Of a stretch of 64,000 bases of DNA, positions 46,156-56,829 are shown in pieces. The position numbers and the translations under genes are program-made. The stretch is from an uncultured delta proteobacterium (GTDB taxonomy: Bacteria; Myxococcota; Myxococcia; Myxococcales; 40CM-4-68-19): NCBI GenBank assembly GCA_903911145.1, contig CAIWCD010000039.1, positions 62,001 through 126,000 on the forward strand, given 5' to 3'. Positions within the stretch are counted from its first letter, which is position 1. The number at the start of each line of letters is the position of its first letter. The notes beneath the pieces were generated by a model. That model saw only the letters and a program-made list of their open reading frames with translations, was not told the DNA's origin and made no database searches.

Positions 46156-46164
46156 GGTTCCATC

Positions 46165-48009
<1,845 letters not shown>

Positions 48010-48024
48010 GGCGAAAGGTTCCCC

Positions 48025-50244
48025 ATGGCAACATCGACTCCCCAGCTGCGTCCGCTCGACACCGAGCCGCCCAACTCTCCTGCGACCACGCGCACGGAAG
48101 GGGACGAGCTGCGCGCCGAAGTGCGTCGCTGGCTGGAGATCCTGCTCCACCGTGCCTGGATCATCGCGGCCGTCACGGCGATCGTCTTCGCGGCCGGCGC
48201 GATCCGCACGCTGCGCGAGACCAAGCTCTACACGGCGGTCGTCTCGTTGGTGATCGAGCTGCAAGCCCCGAAGGTGCTCGGCGACCAAGTGCAGGACGTC
48301 AGCGACGGTCAGGCTTCATTCTGGCAGACGAAGGACTTCTTCGAGACGCAGTTCCTCTACTTGAAGTCGAAGGCGGTCGCGGCGCGCGTGGTGCGCAAGC
48401 TCGGCCTCGATCGAGACGAGGATTTTCTCGGGCTCACCAAGATCGCCGATCCGGCGGAGCGGGCGAATGCGCTCAAGACTGCCGACGCGACCGTCGTGCT
48501 GCGCGGCGAGCTTCGCGTCGAGCCGGTGCGCGACAGCCACGTCGTGCGCGTGCTCATCGAGGACCGGGACCCGAAGCGGGCGGCGCTGCTCGCCAACACC
48601 GTCGCCGAGGAGTACATCGCCTACAACCTCGACGAGAAGCTCAGCCTCTCGCATGCGGCCAGCGAGTGGCTGCACGATCGCATTGGCGATCTCGAGAAGA
48701 AGCTCGTCGACAGCGAGGATCGCCTCTACACGTTCAAGCGGGAGAACGAGATCCTCACCGCCACCATCGAGGACAGCCAGTCGATCGTCGCGCGCCGCCT
48801 CGCCGCTGTTTCCGACTCACTCACCGAGGTGCGCAAGAAGCGCGCGGAGCTCGAGGCCAAGGTCAACCAGGTCAAGATCGCGCGTGACATCGACGCGCTT
48901 TCCGCGCTGCCTGAGGTGATCGCCTCGCCCGTCGTGCAGGCCCAGCGGGCCCAGATGCTGACCCTCGCGCAGGAGCTGGCCGACGCCCGTACGCGCTATG
49001 GCGAAGAGCACCCGAAGATCGCCGCGCTACGCGAGCGGCAGGCGCAGGCGCAAGGGACGGTTGTCGCCGAGGAGTCCCGCCTCGCCCGCGCTTCGGAGCT
49101 GGAGCTCGCGCTCGTCAAGGAGACGGAGAAGAACCTCGAGAAGCTCCTCGAGGGGGCCAAGCGCGAGGCCTATCTGCTCAACAGCAAAGAGGTGAAGTAT
49201 GCCCCGCTGCGGCGCGAGCAGGAGACCAACGCCAAGAACATCGAGATGGTGCTGCGCCGTTGGAAGGAAGTCGATCTCTCCTCGATGCTGCGGACCAACA
49301 ACGTCAGCGTGCTCGATCAGGCCGAGGTTCCCGGCTCCGCCAGCTCGCCGAACCTCAAGGTCGCGCTGCTGATCTCGCTGCTCCTGGGATTGGGGCTCGG
49401 CATCGTCGCGGCAGTGATCCTCGAGCAGCTCGACGATGCGATCGAGACGCAAGAGGATGTCGAGCGGGTCACGCGCACGTCGTTTTTGGGAATCATCCCG
49501 GAGGTGCGCGAGCCGGACAACAAGGGGCCGGTCGAGCTCTACGTCCACCGCAAGCCGCACAGTTCGGTCGCTGAGTGTCTGCGCACGGTGCGCACAAACC
49601 TCCTCTTCCTCTCGACGGATCGCCCGCTGCAGAAGTTGATGATCACCTCGAGCGGGCCGCAGGAGGGCAAGACGACGGTGGTCGTCGATCTCGGGATTGC
49701 GTTTGCGCAGGGCGGGCAGAAGACGCTGCTCGTCGACACCGACATGCGCCGCCCGCGTCTGCACAAGGTCTTCGGACTCGGCAGCGATCTGGGGCTCTCC
49801 TCGGTGTTGCTCGACGAGAAGAAGCTCGGCGAGGCGCTGCGGCAGACCGAGGTGCCGAATCTCTGGGTGCTGCCGTGCGGACCGATCCCGCCCAATCCGG
49901 CTGAGTTGCTCCACACTGAGCGGTTCCTCCACGTCACGCAGGAACTCGCGCGGCGTTTCGATCGCGTGCTCTTCGACTCGCCGCCGGTGGCCGCGGTGAC
50001 GGATGCGCAGATCCTCGCGTCGCTCGTCGACGGCGTGGTGCTGCTCGGCAAGGCCGGCAAGACGAGCAAGGAAGCGCTTTCGCGAGCCCGCCGCTCTCTC
50101 ACCGATGTCGGCGCGCGGCTGGTCGGCGCGGTCCTCAACTCGGTGGACCTCTCGCGTCGGCGCGCTGGCTACTACTACGACTACTACGGACGGTACGGCG
50201 CCTATCTGGACCGCGATGGGGATGGGCCGCCGGAGAAGAAGTAG
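48025..50244 (+). CDS. Wzc-like polysaccharide co-polymerase and tyrosine autokinase
   Basis: Controls chain length and export of a surface polysaccharide. The 739 residues contain an N-terminal Wzz domain between two membrane helices (AWIIAAVTAIVFAAGAI near 45; LISLLLGLGLGIVAAVIL near 450), long periplasmic coiled coils, and a cytoplasmic BY-kinase with Walker A SSGPQEGKTT, Walker A' LLVDTDMRRPRLHK and Walker B RVLFDSPPV. The tail GYYYDYYGRYGAY near 713-727 is the Tyr cluster that is autophosphorylated. It lies 15 bases after glmS. Confidence 0.95.
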   Translation: MATSTPQLRPLDTEPPNSPATTRTEGDELRAEVRRWLEILLHRAWIIAAVTAIVFAAGAIRTLRETKLYTAVVSLVIELQAPKVLGDQVQDVSDGQASFWQTKDFFETQFLYLKSKAVAARVVRKLGLDRDEDFLGLTKIADPAERANALKTADATVVLRGELRVEPVRDSHVVRVLIEDRDPKRAALLANTVAEEYIAYNLDEKLSLSHAASEWLHDRIGDLEKKLVDSEDRLYTFKRENEILTATIEDSQSIVARRLAAVSDSLTEVRKKRAELEAKVNQVKIARDIDALSALPEVIASPVVQAQRAQMLTLAQELADARTRYGEEHPKIAALRERQAQAQGTVVAEESRLARASELELALVKETEKNLEKLLEGAKREAYLLNSKEVKYAPLRREQETNAKNIEMVLRRWKEVDLSSMLRTNNVSVLDQAEVPGSASSPNLKVALLISLLLGLGLGIVAAVILEQLDDAIETQEDVERVTRTSFLGIIPEVREPDNKGPVELYVHRKPHSSVAECLRTVRTNLLFLSTDRPLQKLMITSSGPQEGKTTVVVDLGIAFAQGGQKTLLVDTDMRRPRLHKVFGLGSDLGLSSVLLDEKKLGEALRQTEVPNLWVLPCGPIPPNPAELLHTERFLHVTQELARRFDRVLFDSPPVAAVTDAQILASLVDGVVLLGKAGKTSKEALSRARRSLTDVGARLVGAVLNSVDLSRRRAGYYYDYYGRYGAYLDRDGDGPPEKK

Positions 50245-50254
50245 AGCAGTCCCG

Positions 50255-51394
50255 ATGCGCACGCTTCGCTCTGCCGCGCCCTTGGCGAAGACGGCCGCGC
50301 AGGAGTTGCTGCTCGCGCTCGCTTGCGGCGAGTCGCTGCCAGGCGAGGCCGATCCGCGCTGGAGCGAGGCGCTGCTGCTCGCTGAGCGCCACGGGATCGC
50401 GCCGCTGCTTCACGAGCAACTGCAGAAGCAGTCAATTCCCGGGTCTGTTCGTGCGCAGCTGAGAGTCGCTCGCATCGCCGAGTTGGCGCGCGAGGAGCGC
50501 AGGGAGAAATCGCTCGTGCGTGCGCTGCACGCGCTCGAACGAGAGGCGGGCGGGCCGCTCATCCCTGTCCTGCTGCTCAAAGGCGCGTCGAGCGCGCGCA
50601 CGCTCTACGCGTCCGGCGAGCTGCGCCCGAGAGTCGACCTCGATCTGCTGGTGCTTCCGGTGCAGCGCCAGCTGGCGGTCGAGCGGCTGCAGGCGCTCGG
50701 TTACGTCCAGCACGCGGCAACACGCGGCACCGGCGAGGACGACGCCGACTGGCATGAACTGACTCTCGTCGATCCGGTCGATCCAGCGCAGCATCTCGAT
50801 CTGCACTTCGCGCTCTCGCAGCCTGAGCGGCATGGCCTCTGCGGCGAGAGGCTCGTGGCAGCCGGGATGCCCGCGCCCGCACTGGGAGCGGCTGCGCGCA
50901 TCCTTCCCGCCGAGGAGGCCGCTCTGGTCTGTGCCTACTCGATCGCGTTGCATGAGTTGACCTCTCCTCTGGTGGTGCTCTGCGATCTGGCGCGGCTGCT
51001 TGCGCGCTGCGATCTGCACCGGCTGGTGGCGTTCGCGCGCGAGGTCCGGCTCGTGCGCTCGCTGCATGTCTCGGTGTCGCTGCTCGCGCAGCTTGGGAGG
51101 CGTGCCGGCAACGAGGGAAGAGAATCCGGTCTGCCGCGCGCGACGTTTCTCCTCTGTGGCGCTCCTGTTTCGCCGTCGCAGCTTGAGCAACTGCTCGACC
51201 TGTTGGGGCTGGCAAGCGTGACGCGCCTGATCCTGGACGCGGCGGCCGCCGGCTACGATCTCTCCCGCGCGCCGCCGTCGCGCGCCCAGCAGCTTATTCG
51301 CAAGACGCTGTTCATCGATCGACCTGTCGATGCCCTCCGTTTTGCGACCCGCCACCTCAAACGGCGTCTGCGAAGGATGGCCTCTCAGCGGTGA
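50255..51394 (+). CDS. nucleotidyltransferase-fold protein of polysaccharide loci
   Basis: The 379 residues fit the NTP_transf_5 family: LLLAERHGIAPLLHE, PVLLLKGASSARTLY, then the acidic pair in RPRVDLDLLVL, and LHFALSQPERHG, followed by helices with CAYSIALHEL. Such proteins are frequent in exopolysaccharide clusters but their role is unproven. ATG 50255 is ten bases after the kinase stop. Confidence 0.78.
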   Translation: MRTLRSAAPLAKTAAQELLLALACGESLPGEADPRWSEALLLAERHGIAPLLHEQLQKQSIPGSVRAQLRVARIAELAREERREKSLVRALHALEREAGGPLIPVLLLKGASSARTLYASGELRPRVDLDLLVLPVQRQLAVERLQALGYVQHAATRGTGEDDADWHELTLVDPVDPAQHLDLHFALSQPERHGLCGERLVAAGMPAPALGAAARILPAEEAALVCAYSIALHELTSPLVVLCDLARLLARCDLHRLVAFAREVRLVRSLHVSVSLLAQLGRRAGNEGRESGLPRATFLLCGAPVSPSQLEQLLDLLGLASVTRLILDAAAAGYDLSRAPPSRAQQLIRKTLFIDRPVDALRFATRHLKRRLRRMASQR

Positions 51395-51454
51395 CCGGAA
51401 CTCCGGAAAAGGGCTGGAAGGGACAGGCGCGTCAGAGGGGCGCAGAGGACGAAG

Positions 51455-52492
51455 TTGCAATGTCGCTCCGACGACGTCAACACTTGCCCGGGCATGACTC
51501 CAACAGATCCCCCGACCACCACTTCCGCTCCGTCCACGACGACGACGCAGGCGCCGACGACCACGACGACCGCTCCGTCCACGACAACGACGCAGGCGCC
51601 GGCGACCACGACGACCGCTCCGTCCACGACGACGACGCAGGCGCCGACGACCACGACGACCGCTCCGTCCACGACAACGACGCAGGCGCCGGCGACCACG
51701 ACGACCGCTCCGTCCACGACAACGACGCAGGAGCCGTCGACCACCACGTCCGAGTCGCCCACGACGACGACGCAGGAGACAGAGAGTTCGTCGACCGACG
51801 ATGCCGAGCCAAGCATCGATTCATTCACAGGCGCGCTCGCGACGGATGACGGCACCGCGCAGCACGAGGACTCGCTGCAGGTTGTCGTTGGGTCCGCGGT
51901 GGTGCTGAGTTGGAGCGCCAGCAACGCGCCCGACGGAGTCGAACTCTCCGACTCGAGCAGCTCCGATCCACAGTCGTTCGACGCAAGCACGAGCAGCGCG
52001 ACGGTCACGCCCAGGGCCGAGGCGCAGGACTACGAGCTCGTTGCGATCGCCGGCACGGTGCGCTCGGCGGCGAAGCGGATCCACGTGAGCACGCACGGAG
52101 CTGACGAGCTTGTCAGCGCGCCTGCGCTCGTCACCTCACCGAATGCGGGAAAGCTGTCGAACCCGCGCTGGGGGCCGTCGGGCGCTCGTCATGGGAAGGA
52201 TGCGGAGCTTCTCGTCGATGCCGCGGACGCAGACGGTCGGACCGTCTACTTCCTCGTGGAGAGCAAGGAGGACGACGGCGAGTGGACCCCGCTACCGCAG
52301 GCGACAGGGACGGTCAGCGATGGAAAGGCCGTGACCCACGTTCTCCTCGACGATTCTGACGAACAGCCCGATGGCGGCGACGACGACGCAGCGCATACCT
52401 GCTCGTTCCGCTTCCACGCCTCGTTCACCGCGTTCGCCAACGCAGGCGCTGCCCCCGACGATGGTGCGAAGGCCGCGGACAGCGACACCTAG
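51455..52492 (+). CDS. Thr/Pro-rich repeat protein with Ig-like domains, unknown role
   Basis: The 345 residues fall into a short head with two Cys, a Thr/Pro-rich stalk of 15-residue repeats (TAPSTTTTQAPATTT type) to about residue 113, and two beta-rich segments: VVLSWSASNAPDGVEL...VTPRAEAQDYELVAIAG and HGKDAELLVDAADADGRTVYFLVESKEDDGEW...DGKAVTHVLLDD. The latter resembles Ig-like modules seen in spike and toxin-delivery proteins. There is no signal peptide. Start is TTG with GAGGA upstream; ATG 51494 is the alternative. It has no recognised function. Confidence 0.65.
   Translation: MQCRSDDVNTCPGMTPTDPPTTTSAPSTTTTQAPTTTTTAPSTTTTQAPATTTTAPSTTTTQAPTTTTTAPSTTTTQAPATTTTAPSTTTTQEPSTTTSESPTTTTQETESSSTDDAEPSIDSFTGALATDDGTAQHEDSLQVVVGSAVVLSWSASNAPDGVELSDSSSSDPQSFDASTSSATVTPRAEAQDYELVAIAGTVRSAAKRIHVSTHGADELVSAPALVTSPNAGKLSNPRWGPSGARHGKDAELLVDAADADGRTVYFLVESKEDDGEWTPLPQATGTVSDGKAVTHVLLDDSDEQPDGGDDDAAHTCSFRFHASFTAFANAGAAPDDGAKAADSDT
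51524..51793 (+). repeat. 45-base tandem repeats, six units
   Basis: Five close copies of 45 bases (51524-51748) plus a degenerate sixth. Units alternate between GCGCCGACG and GCGCCGGCG variants, giving a 90-base higher-order period. They encode the Thr/Pro stalk, so copy number may vary by slippage. Confidence 0.85.
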
Positions 52493-52582
52493 GTATCCAC
52501 CCGGGCCGCGAAGCCTGGGTCTGACGCCGTTTCGAATCAGCACACTCGCCCGCTCATCCGGGCACGTCTCTCGAGAGGTCAC

Positions 52583-54148
52583 ATGGCTGGGCACAACACA
52601 TCCGCGCTCCATCGGGCGAACAAGAAGAAGCCGCAAGGCGAGGAGAGCGGCGACGCCGAGGTGGTGACCGCCGAAGAGGTCCACTGCGACAAGCACGAAG
52701 AGAAGGGCGAGGAGGCGGAGGGAACGAAGCTCGGCGCCATCAAGCTCGACCTCTTCAGCGACCTCGGGATCAAACATGTTTCGAGGGATTTCCCCGAGGG
52801 CGAGCCGATCAAGCTCTGGGAATACATCGAAGTGAAGATGAAGCTCGAGGTGAAGCTCGAGGCGACAGTCGAGTGCGGCTGGAACACCGAGCCGACCGAA
52901 GAGGAGAAGCAGAAGATCGGCGAGGCGCTGCTGGAGAAGTTCAAGGAGGAGAAGAAATTTGCTCCCGAGAAGGCCGCCTGGTGGGGCGAGTGGAGTTCGC
53001 CATTCCTCGCGGCGCTTCGGGAGAACAAGAACATCAAGGCGGAGAATTTTGGCGAAGGGATCAAGATCGCGCAGGGGCGTTCCGCGGAAGGGGAGAACGA
53101 GTACGAGATCGGCTGCACGCTGCGCAAAGTCGAGAAGCTGGGCTTCGAAGCGGAACTCACGCTGGTGCTGTGCAGCTACAAGGACGGCAAGTTCAAGTGG
53201 CCGAGTCTGGGGCTCGAGGCCTCCACCGCTGCGCTCGTCAAGGCGGAGTGGAAGAAGGCGAAGGTCCCGGGGATGAAGGTGCTCCGCAGCGCAATCGTGG
53301 AGCTGAGCTTCGGTGTCTCGGTCGAGGTCGAGCCGGGCTGGAAGGAGCTGGGCGAGAAGATCGTCGAGCAGCTCGCCGAAAAATGCGGGACCGAGGCGCT
53401 CGGCGAGGCGGCATTTGAGCTCGTCGCGGAGGTCGTGCTGCCGGTTGCGGCGCTCGTTGGATTCGTCGGGATGGTCTACGTGCTCAGCAGGGACATCGGG
53501 GCGCTGAACCGGGCGATCGCGTCCGGTGAGCACATGGAGAAGATTGCCGATGACCCCGAGAAGTATTTCCAGCCGGTGCTCACGACGATGCGGGCTGCGA
53601 CGCTCCGCGGATTCCTCGAAGGGGTCTTTACGGGAAACCCGTGCGAGGTGCGCCCCCAGGAGCAGGACCTCGAGAAGCAGGCGATTCACGCCGGATGGAG
53701 CGTCGGCCAGCAGTTCAGGGACAATCGGCGCGCCGCGCTGAGGAAGTCTCCGGCGGCTTCGAAGTTCTCCTCGGTGGATTTCGAGAACGGGTTCGCCGAT
53801 CACCTCGAGAAGCACCGCGAGGCGATCGTGCGCGAGTTCCAGGAGGCGGAGAAGAAGCACGGCGTTGGCTTCCAGCTTGCGCAGTACTTCACCTGGATGC
53901 GCGCGGTCTGGGTCGACTTCGGGATCATGCCGGGAGAAGTGAGCGGCAGCAGGAACGTGAGGCAGGTCCTCAACGAGGTCTGGCGCTACATCTTCCAGGA
54001 CGCAGGGCTCGAAGCAGCCACCGATACCTGGGTCGAGATCTCGGCGCCCAAGAGTCCGGACGACACGATTGCAGGCATGACGAAGGCGCAGATCTGGGAG
54101 AACAGCAAGGAGATCCTCCTGCGTCGTTTCCCGCCCTACAAGAGGTGA
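52583..54148 (+). CDS. large unrecognised protein, possible secreted or envelope effector
   Basis: A 521-residue protein without signal peptide. It begins MAGHNTSALHRANKKK, then a very charged Glu/Lys stretch, beta-rich segments (IEVKMKLEVKLEATVECGW; EIGCTLRKVEKLGFEAELTLVLCS; VELSFGVSVEVEPGW), one long hydrophobic helix near 280-310 (FELVAEVVLPVAALVGFVGMVYVLS), and an acidic/basic helical C-terminus. GAGAGG precedes the ATG. It follows the Thr/Pro-rich gene by 90 bases in the same direction. No family recognised; a delivered toxin or spike partner is a guess. Confidence 0.7.
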   Translation: MAGHNTSALHRANKKKPQGEESGDAEVVTAEEVHCDKHEEKGEEAEGTKLGAIKLDLFSDLGIKHVSRDFPEGEPIKLWEYIEVKMKLEVKLEATVECGWNTEPTEEEKQKIGEALLEKFKEEKKFAPEKAAWWGEWSSPFLAALRENKNIKAENFGEGIKIAQGRSAEGENEYEIGCTLRKVEKLGFEAELTLVLCSYKDGKFKWPSLGLEASTAALVKAEWKKAKVPGMKVLRSAIVELSFGVSVEVEPGWKELGEKIVEQLAEKCGTEALGEAAFELVAEVVLPVAALVGFVGMVYVLSRDIGALNRAIASGEHMEKIADDPEKYFQPVLTTMRAATLRGFLEGVFTGNPCEVRPQEQDLEKQAIHAGWSVGQQFRDNRRAALRKSPAASKFSSVDFENGFADHLEKHREAIVREFQEAEKKHGVGFQLAQYFTWMRAVWVDFGIMPGEVSGSRNVRQVLNEVWRYIFQDAGLEAATDTWVEISAPKSPDDTIAGMTKAQIWENSKEILLRRFPPYKR

Positions 54149-54281
54149 TCCGCGCTCCGTCGCCAGACCGATGGATGCGGCGAACGCGCGCTTGCGCGTG
54201 ACGCCTCTCGCAGACTAGGTTCCCGCGCCTTTCGCCGGTCCCAGCGGGGCCGCGAAGGTCCCGAAAGGCAAGGAGCCCATC

Positions 54282-55592
54282 GTGCGCATCGCAGTCGTCG
54301 GAACCGGATATGTCGGCCTCGTCGCGGGGACCTGCTTCGCCGAATCGGGCCACAGCGTGACGTGCGTCGACGTCGATGCCGAGAAGGTCGCGATGCTCCG
54401 GCGCGGCGAGACGCCGATCTACGAGCCCGGCCTCGAAGAGCTCCTCGCGCGCAACATCAAGGGCGAGCGCCTCTCCTTCACCAGCGATCTCGTCACGTCC
54501 GTGCGCGCGGCCGAAGTGGTTTTCATCGCCGTCGGCACGCCGCAGGGCGACGACGGGAACGCCGATTTGCGCATCGCCATCCAGGTCGCGCACGCGGTCG
54601 CCGATGCGGCCGAGCGCTATACCGTGGTGGTCAACAAGAGCACCGTGCCCGTCGGCACCGCGAGCCGCATGCAGGCCGAGATCAATGCGCGCACCAAGGT
54701 GACGCTCGACGTCGTCTCGAACCCCGAGTTCCTGAAAGAGGGGGCCGCGATCGACGACTTCCTCCGGCCCGACCGCATCGTCATCGGGACCAACTCGGAG
54801 AAGGCGCGCGCGATCATGGGCGAGCTCTACGCGCCGTTCGTGCGCACCGAGAGCCCGATCTACTTCATGGACCCGCGCTCGGCCGAGCTGACGAAGTACG
54901 CGGCGAACGCGATGCTCGCCACGCGCATCAGCTTCATGAACGACATGGCGAACCTCTGCGAGAAGGTCGGCGCGGATGTCGACCAGGTCCGCAAGGCGAT
55001 GGGCTCGGACAAGCGGATCGGTCACCCGTTCCTCTTCCCCGGCGTCGGCTACGGCGGCAGCTGCTTCCCGAAGGACGTCAAGGCGCTCGTCGCCACTGCG
55101 CGTAATCACGGGCTCGACTTCTCGCTGCTCGCGTCGGTCGATGCGGTGAACGATCGGCAGAAGCGGCTCCTCGCGCAGAAGGCGCGCGCCTACTTCGAGT
55201 CGCTCGGCGGCCTGCGCGGCAAGAAGGTCGGCGTCTGGGGCCTCGCGTTCAAGCCGAAGACGGACGATCTGCGCATGGCTCCCGCGCTGGCGCTCATCGA
55301 GGAGCTGCTCGCCGAGGGCGCGATCATCACCGCGCACGATCCTGTCGCCATCGAGGGCGCGGAGAAGCTCTACAAGGGCCGCGTGATGTTCGCGCAGAAT
55401 CCGTACCAGTGCGCCGAGGGGGCGGAGGCGCTCTTCCTCGTCACCGAATGGAACGAGTTCCGCCAGCCGGACTTTGCGCGGATCAAGAGCGCGATGGCGC
55501 GGCCGGTGATCTTCGATGGGCGCAACATCTGGAACCAGAGCAAGCTGCGCGAGCTCGGGTTCGTGTATCAGGGCGTTGGTCGAGCAGCATAG
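54282..55592 (+). CDS. ugd: UDP-glucose 6-dehydrogenase
   Basis: Oxidises UDP-glucose to UDP-glucuronate for acidic polysaccharides. The 436 residues show the NAD fold MRIAVVGTGYVGLVAGTCFA, TPIYEPGLEELL, NPEFLKEGAAIDDFLRPDRIVIG and the catalytic GVGYGGSCFPKDVKAL with its Cys near 262. GTG start with AAGGAG six bases before it. Confidence 0.97.
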   Translation: MRIAVVGTGYVGLVAGTCFAESGHSVTCVDVDAEKVAMLRRGETPIYEPGLEELLARNIKGERLSFTSDLVTSVRAAEVVFIAVGTPQGDDGNADLRIAIQVAHAVADAAERYTVVVNKSTVPVGTASRMQAEINARTKVTLDVVSNPEFLKEGAAIDDFLRPDRIVIGTNSEKARAIMGELYAPFVRTESPIYFMDPRSAELTKYAANAMLATRISFMNDMANLCEKVGADVDQVRKAMGSDKRIGHPFLFPGVGYGGSCFPKDVKALVATARNHGLDFSLLASVDAVNDRQKRLLAQKARAYFESLGGLRGKKVGVWGLAFKPKTDDLRMAPALALIEELLAEGAIITAHDPVAIEGAEKLYKGRVMFAQNPYQCAEGAEALFLVTEWNEFRQPDFARIKSAMARPVIFDGRNIWNQSKLRELGFVYQGVGRAA

Positions 55593-55594
55593 CC

Positions 55595-55725
55595 GCCGCG
55601 GGGCACCGAGCAGTCTGGCCGTGCTCGGACATGCATCCGCGGCTGACGCAGAATGTGCTCGCTGCGGAGTTGGGTGCGGCCGCTCCTGAACTGCGCGCGG
55701 CAAGACTGCTCGGCTGCCCCGCGGC
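55595..55725. repeat. long inverted repeat between ugd and the esterase
   Basis: Arms of 22 and 23 bases (55595-55616 and 55703-55725, starting GCCGCGGGGCA and AGACTGCTCGG) match except for one extra base, with 86 bases between. It fills the gap of two convergent genes. It could be a bidirectional terminator or a small palindromic element. Confidence 0.6.
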
Positions 55726-55736
55726 TGTGTGGCCGA

Positions 55737-56417
55737 TCAAAAGCAAACAGCTTCGTCGAGGTGCTTCTCGATCTCTGTCCAGAGGCGCGCGAGGTCCTTG
55801 TTGAGTTCGTGGCCGTCGTCGAGTTCGACGAGCTTGATGCGGTTGTGGGCGGTCTGCATGCGCCGTGTGAATTCGCGGGCGAGCTCTGGCGCGACGACCT
55901 CATCGCGGGTTCCCTGGAGCACAAGAGTTGGCGCGCCGGAGAGCGGGAAGGGCGCGTGGGTGCGTGCGTCGTCGAGAAAGCCGATCGAGAGACGCTCCTT
56001 GCGGCCGTGGGCGTAGTGCTCGAGCGGATAGTCGCCGTCGCGGCGCCACTGGGCGAGCGCGTCGGGTTTCATGCTTGCCTCCCAGCGCGCGGCGAGATCG
56101 AAGGCGGGCGCGAGCAGGACGAGCGCGTGCGTGCGGTCCGCGCGCGATGCGGCCCAGGTGGCTGCGGTGAAGCCGCCGAGGGACGAGCCGCAGAGGACGA
56201 GCTTGGGGAGCGAGCCATCAGGAAGAGGCGCGTCGGCGATCGCGTCGAGCTGCTCGAGCATGCGCGTCACGGTGAGCGAGCGAAACTCTGGCTCGTTGAG
56301 ATCGGGGACGAGCAGCTCCGCGCCGCGCTCCCGGAAGCGGCCTTGAGCGAAACGGGCCTTGCTCGACTCGGGCGAGCTGGCGAATCCGTGCAGCCAGACG
56401 TAGCGGTGCGTGGGCAT
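55737..56417 (-). CDS. alpha/beta hydrolase, YqiA/UPF0227-like
   Basis: A 226-residue esterase-like enzyme: oxyanion region YVWLHGFASSPES, nucleophile elbow CGSSLGGFTAA with Ser near 97, acid in GTRDEVVAP and His in LDDGHEL. The small size and the RYVWLHGF start suit the YqiA group. Cytoplasmic, substrate unknown. It converges on ugd. Confidence 0.88.
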   Translation of the reverse strand: MPTHRYVWLHGFASSPESSKARFAQGRFRERGAELLVPDLNEPEFRSLTVTRMLEQLDAIADAPLPDGSLPKLVLCGSSLGGFTAATWAASRADRTHALVLLAPAFDLAARWEASMKPDALAQWRRDGDYPLEHYAHGRKERLSIGFLDDARTHAPFPLSGAPTLVLQGTRDEVVAPELAREFTRRMQTAHNRIKLVELDDGHELNKDLARLWTEIEKHLDEAVCF

Positions 56418-56490
56418 GGGGGCGAGGGAACCGCACGAGGAGGGGCTTCTGCAAGCGCACTCGGACGGCTTGTGGTAGATCGCCCGCCCG

Positions 56491-56799
56491 ATGTTCAACG
56501 TCCGCACCCATGTTCGCCGCGTGCTCTTCGCTGCTGCGGTCGCCTTCTGCGCGCTCACGCTGCACGCCTGCAGCAACGCGTGCGAGAGCCTTGCCGCGCA
56601 GATCTGCTTCTGCCTGCCCGACGACGGCACGCGCGCCGCCTGCAACACCGAGGCGACCACCAATGAGAGCACCTTCCCGGTGAGCGCGAGTGACGCCGCG
56701 TATTGCCAGAAGCTTCTCGACACCAACGCCTGCGACTGCAACCAGCTCAAGACGGCCGCGGGCAAGGCCAGTTGCGGGCTCTCGTACCCGACGCAGTAG
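56491..56799 (+). CDS. small Cys-rich lipoprotein
   Basis: A 102-residue exported protein: signal peptide with lipobox LHAC, then CESLAAQICFCLPDDGTRAACNTE and YCQKLLDTNACDCNQL with eight further Cys likely in disulfides. Such proteins are typical of myxobacterial envelopes; role unknown. TAGATC lies nine bases before the ATG and no ribosome site is evident. Confidence 0.75.
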   Translation: MFNVRTHVRRVLFAAAVAFCALTLHACSNACESLAAQICFCLPDDGTRAACNTEATTNESTFPVSASDAAYCQKLLDTNACDCNQLKTAAGKASCGLSYPTQ

Positions 56800-56829
56800 C
56801 AACCGCGGCGCGCCTTGTGCGATGCCTGA

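Noticed and set aside
46156-46164. glmS ribozyme
   Set aside because: Only nine bases separate glmU and glmS.
51524-51793. CRISPR array
   Set aside because: Repeats are contiguous, without spacers, and encode a Thr/Pro stalk.
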